Part shown: one piece after another, positions 40,097 to 41,203 of the stretch
Numbering within the stretch: the first letter of the stretch is position 1
Layout: each line of letters opens with the position of its first letter
Assembly: GCA_009841235.1 (NCBI GenBank)
Contig: VXMH01000002.1
Coordinates: forward strand, 1 to 41,203
Direction: 5' to 3'
DNA: 41,203 bases
Source of the DNA: Caldilineaceae bacterium SB0661_bin_32
Lineage (GTDB): Bacteria; Chloroflexota; Anaerolineae; Caldilineales; Caldilineaceae
Notes under the pieces: model-generated
The model's input: only the letters and a program-made list of their open reading frames with translations
Told to the model about the DNA's origin: nothing
The model's database searches: none
Position numbers and translations under genes: made by a program

Positions 40097-40990
40097 ATGA
40101 CCGACACGACAGCCACGAAAACGCCGGCGATTGTCGACGGCGTCAACATCGATGAACTGATCACCCCCGACGTGCTCGCAGAGTACCGGGAGCGCGGCTA
40201 CTGGGTCAGCCCCAGGCTGTTCAGCGCCGAGCAGATCGCCGAGATGCGTGCGGCGCAGGAGCGCATGTGGGCCGGCGAGCACGATTCCGAGATTCCGCCG
40301 CAGTACGGCGCACACGAGGTGGAGCCTGGGTCTCCGGACGTGCGCCAGCAGTGCAACGCGTTCTGGCTCAGCGACGTGATCCGCAAGATCACGACAAGCC
40401 CTCTCCTGGGCGCGATCGGCGCCCGCTTCATGGGCGTCGACACCGTGCGGCTCTGGCACGACCAGGCCGTCTACAAGCCGGGGATCGGGCCCGACGGCAA
40501 GGACGAGACGGCCGGCAACATCGGCTGGCACCAGGACTACGGACACTGGAAGTCCTCAAGCACGTCGAATATGTGTACGGCCTGGATCGCGCTGCAGGAC
40601 ACCGACCTGCAGAACGGCGGCATGCGCACCATCGTCGGTTCGCACAAGTGGGGGCTGCTGGAGGACAGCAACACCTTCGGGCACAAGGACCTCGACGGCC
40701 TGCAGGCCCGCTTTGTCAACCAGGAGATCAGCGGCGCATGGCTGGACGAGCCCTGCATCATGCAGGCGGGCCAGGTGAGCTTCCATCACGCCCTGACGCT
40801 GCACGGCTCCGGCCCCAACCTGACCTGGGAGCCGCGCATGTGCCTGATCTCCCACATGATGCCCGGCGACACGACCTACCTGCCCGGGCGGCAGTATCAT
40901 CCCAACCTGGTCTTCCTGGGCCCGCATGCGCAGGAGGGCGACCCCTTCGCCGGGCCCTACTGGCCCCAGATGTGGCCGGAGGGCGAGTAG
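40097..40990 (+). CDS. Phytanoyl-CoA dioxygenase (PhyH)-family protein (cassette 3)
   Basis: The 297-residue protein is a distant relative of the tandem pair. Iron ligands are H145 and D147 in GWHQDYGHW and H236 in LHGSGPN; the 2-oxoglutarate arginine is R247. LWHDQAVYKPG before the HxD motif is also typical. The ATG at 40097 is preferred, as GGAGAG lies 9 nt before it; an ATG at 40088 would directly abut the ribosome-binding site. Its place behind importer cassette 3, as with the tandem pair behind cassette 2, suggests that import and hydroxylation are linked. The substrate is unknown. Confidence 0.9.
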   Translation: MTDTTATKTPAIVDGVNIDELITPDVLAEYRERGYWVSPRLFSAEQIAEMRAAQERMWAGEHDSEIPPQYGAHEVEPGSPDVRQQCNAFWLSDVIRKITTSPLLGAIGARFMGVDTVRLWHDQAVYKPGIGPDGKDETAGNIGWHQDYGHWKSSSTSNMCTAWIALQDTDLQNGGMRTIVGSHKWGLLEDSNTFGHKDLDGLQARFVNQEISGAWLDEPCIMQAGQVSFHHALTLHGSGPNLTWEPRMCLISHMMPGDTTYLPGRQYHPNLVFLGPHAQEGDPFAGPYWPQMWPEGE

Positions 40991-41000
40991 TGAGTGAAGA

Positions 41001-41035
41001 GGAGTGAGGAGAGAGTTTTTCTCGCTTCTCACTCC
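41001..41035. terminator. Stem-loop after cassette 3
   Basis: GGAGTGAGGAGAGAG (41001-41015) and CTCGCTTCTCACTCC (41021-41035) pair with two mismatches around TTTTT, 10 bp after the last stop codon. It is well placed to end the operon, though the U-run is in the loop, not the tail. Confidence 0.5.
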
Positions 41036-41110
41036 ATTGCTTTTCGCTGTACCTTACTTCCAGGGCGATTGCATCCAAATGTGTCAACTTCCTGGGAGGC
41101 TGCCCGGAAT

Positions 41111-41139
41111 GTAGGGGCAGGCCTTGTGCCTGCCCTCGC
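41111..41139 (+). repeat. Dispersed GC-rich hairpin repeat (copy 2)
   Basis: These 29 nt are the exact reverse complement of 8492-8520. The core GGGCAGGC...GCCTGCCC forms an 8-bp hairpin with a 5-nt loop. It lies in non-coding sequence after the cassette 3 terminator. Confidence 0.8.
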
Positions 41140-41183
41140 ACGCCCACCCAGACCGTACCCTCCGCCCACCCCCACAATCTACC

Positions 41184-41203
41184 GTAGGGGCAGGCCTTGT
41201 GCC
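41184..41203 (+). repeat. Dispersed GC-rich hairpin repeat (copy 3, cut by the window edge)
   Basis: These 20 nt are identical to the first 20 nt of copy 2, which starts 73 bp earlier in the same orientation. The rest is outside the window. The spacing suggests a local array beyond the right edge. Confidence 0.7.

Noticed and set aside
39101..40546. 481-codon minus-strand frame
   Set aside because: Antisense to cassette 3 permease and PhyH genes; no conserved motif.
1..41203. CRISPR arrays, rRNA genes, insertion sequences and transposases
   Set aside because: No regular repeat-spacer pattern, no rRNA-like sequence and no transposase or integrase motifs were found.

Overview
The window (41.2 kb, GC-rich, densely coding) looks like a chromosome fragment of a Chloroflexota bacterium, most likely of the Caldilinea/Anaerolinea side. 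This is inferred from several signs together. MazG carries a tetrapyrrole-methylase-type N-terminal extension. recA and uvrA have a Gram-positive-type LexA box (GAAC-N4-GTTC). The sugar-binding proteins have twin-arginine plus lipobox leaders (RRxFL...AAC-APAA). There is an accessory load of sulfatase, phytanoyl-CoA-dioxygenase-like and Gfo/Idh genes. No 16S or other decisive marker is present, so the placement is an inference.

Left part (1-8.1 kb, mostly minus strand): the start of recA with a near-consensus promoter and an embedded SOS operator; a small hypothetical gene; lysA; an EamA exporter; a previously uncalled 43-residue membrane protein with its own promoter; a DUF2142/GT-C-like membrane protein whose start codon abuts the stop of a family 2 glycosyltransferase; and a MazG pyrophosphohydrolase carrying only the C-terminal half of the methylase domain. 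Middle part (8.2-20 kb): tRNA-Arg(TCG); a four-SH3b secreted protein next to a lipoprotein paralogous to its central domain; uvrA with an SOS box; a tightly coupled dynamin-like GTPase / GNAT / Nudix operon; a Fic protein of lower GC; and a second GNAT acetyltransferase.

Right part (20.2-41 kb, mostly plus strand): a catabolic/uptake island with three CUT1-type ABC importer cassettes (binding protein plus two permeases). Each lacks an ATPase gene, and each is followed by enzymes. Cassette 1 is followed by a sulfatase, a convergent TIM-barrel isomerase, an M20 peptidase and a Gfo/Idh oxidoreductase; cassette 2 by two tandem PhyH-like dioxygenases; cassette 3 by another PhyH-like dioxygenase. 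Between cassettes 1 and 2 lie two overlapping genes for unrecognised membrane proteins, transcribed leftward from a strong promoter overlapped by an inverted repeat, and a VapBC-like toxin-antitoxin pair. Predicted operators and stem-loops in the intergenic gaps suggest each cassette is separately controlled and that binding-protein mRNA is made in excess of permease mRNA.

The importers probably share an ATPase encoded elsewhere and bring in glycosides or modified sugars. The sulfatase, isomerase, oxidoreductase and Fe(II)/2-oxoglutarate dioxygenases would then process them. The substrate cannot be read from the sequence. Two short dispersed repeat families (a GC-rich hairpin repeat and a GGATAGTGGTCRGTGG-type element) are scattered through intergenic spaces. 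The best candidates for undescribed biology are the membrane-protein pair at 28974-30012, the 43-residue protein upstream of EamA-LysA, and the importer/PhyH island.
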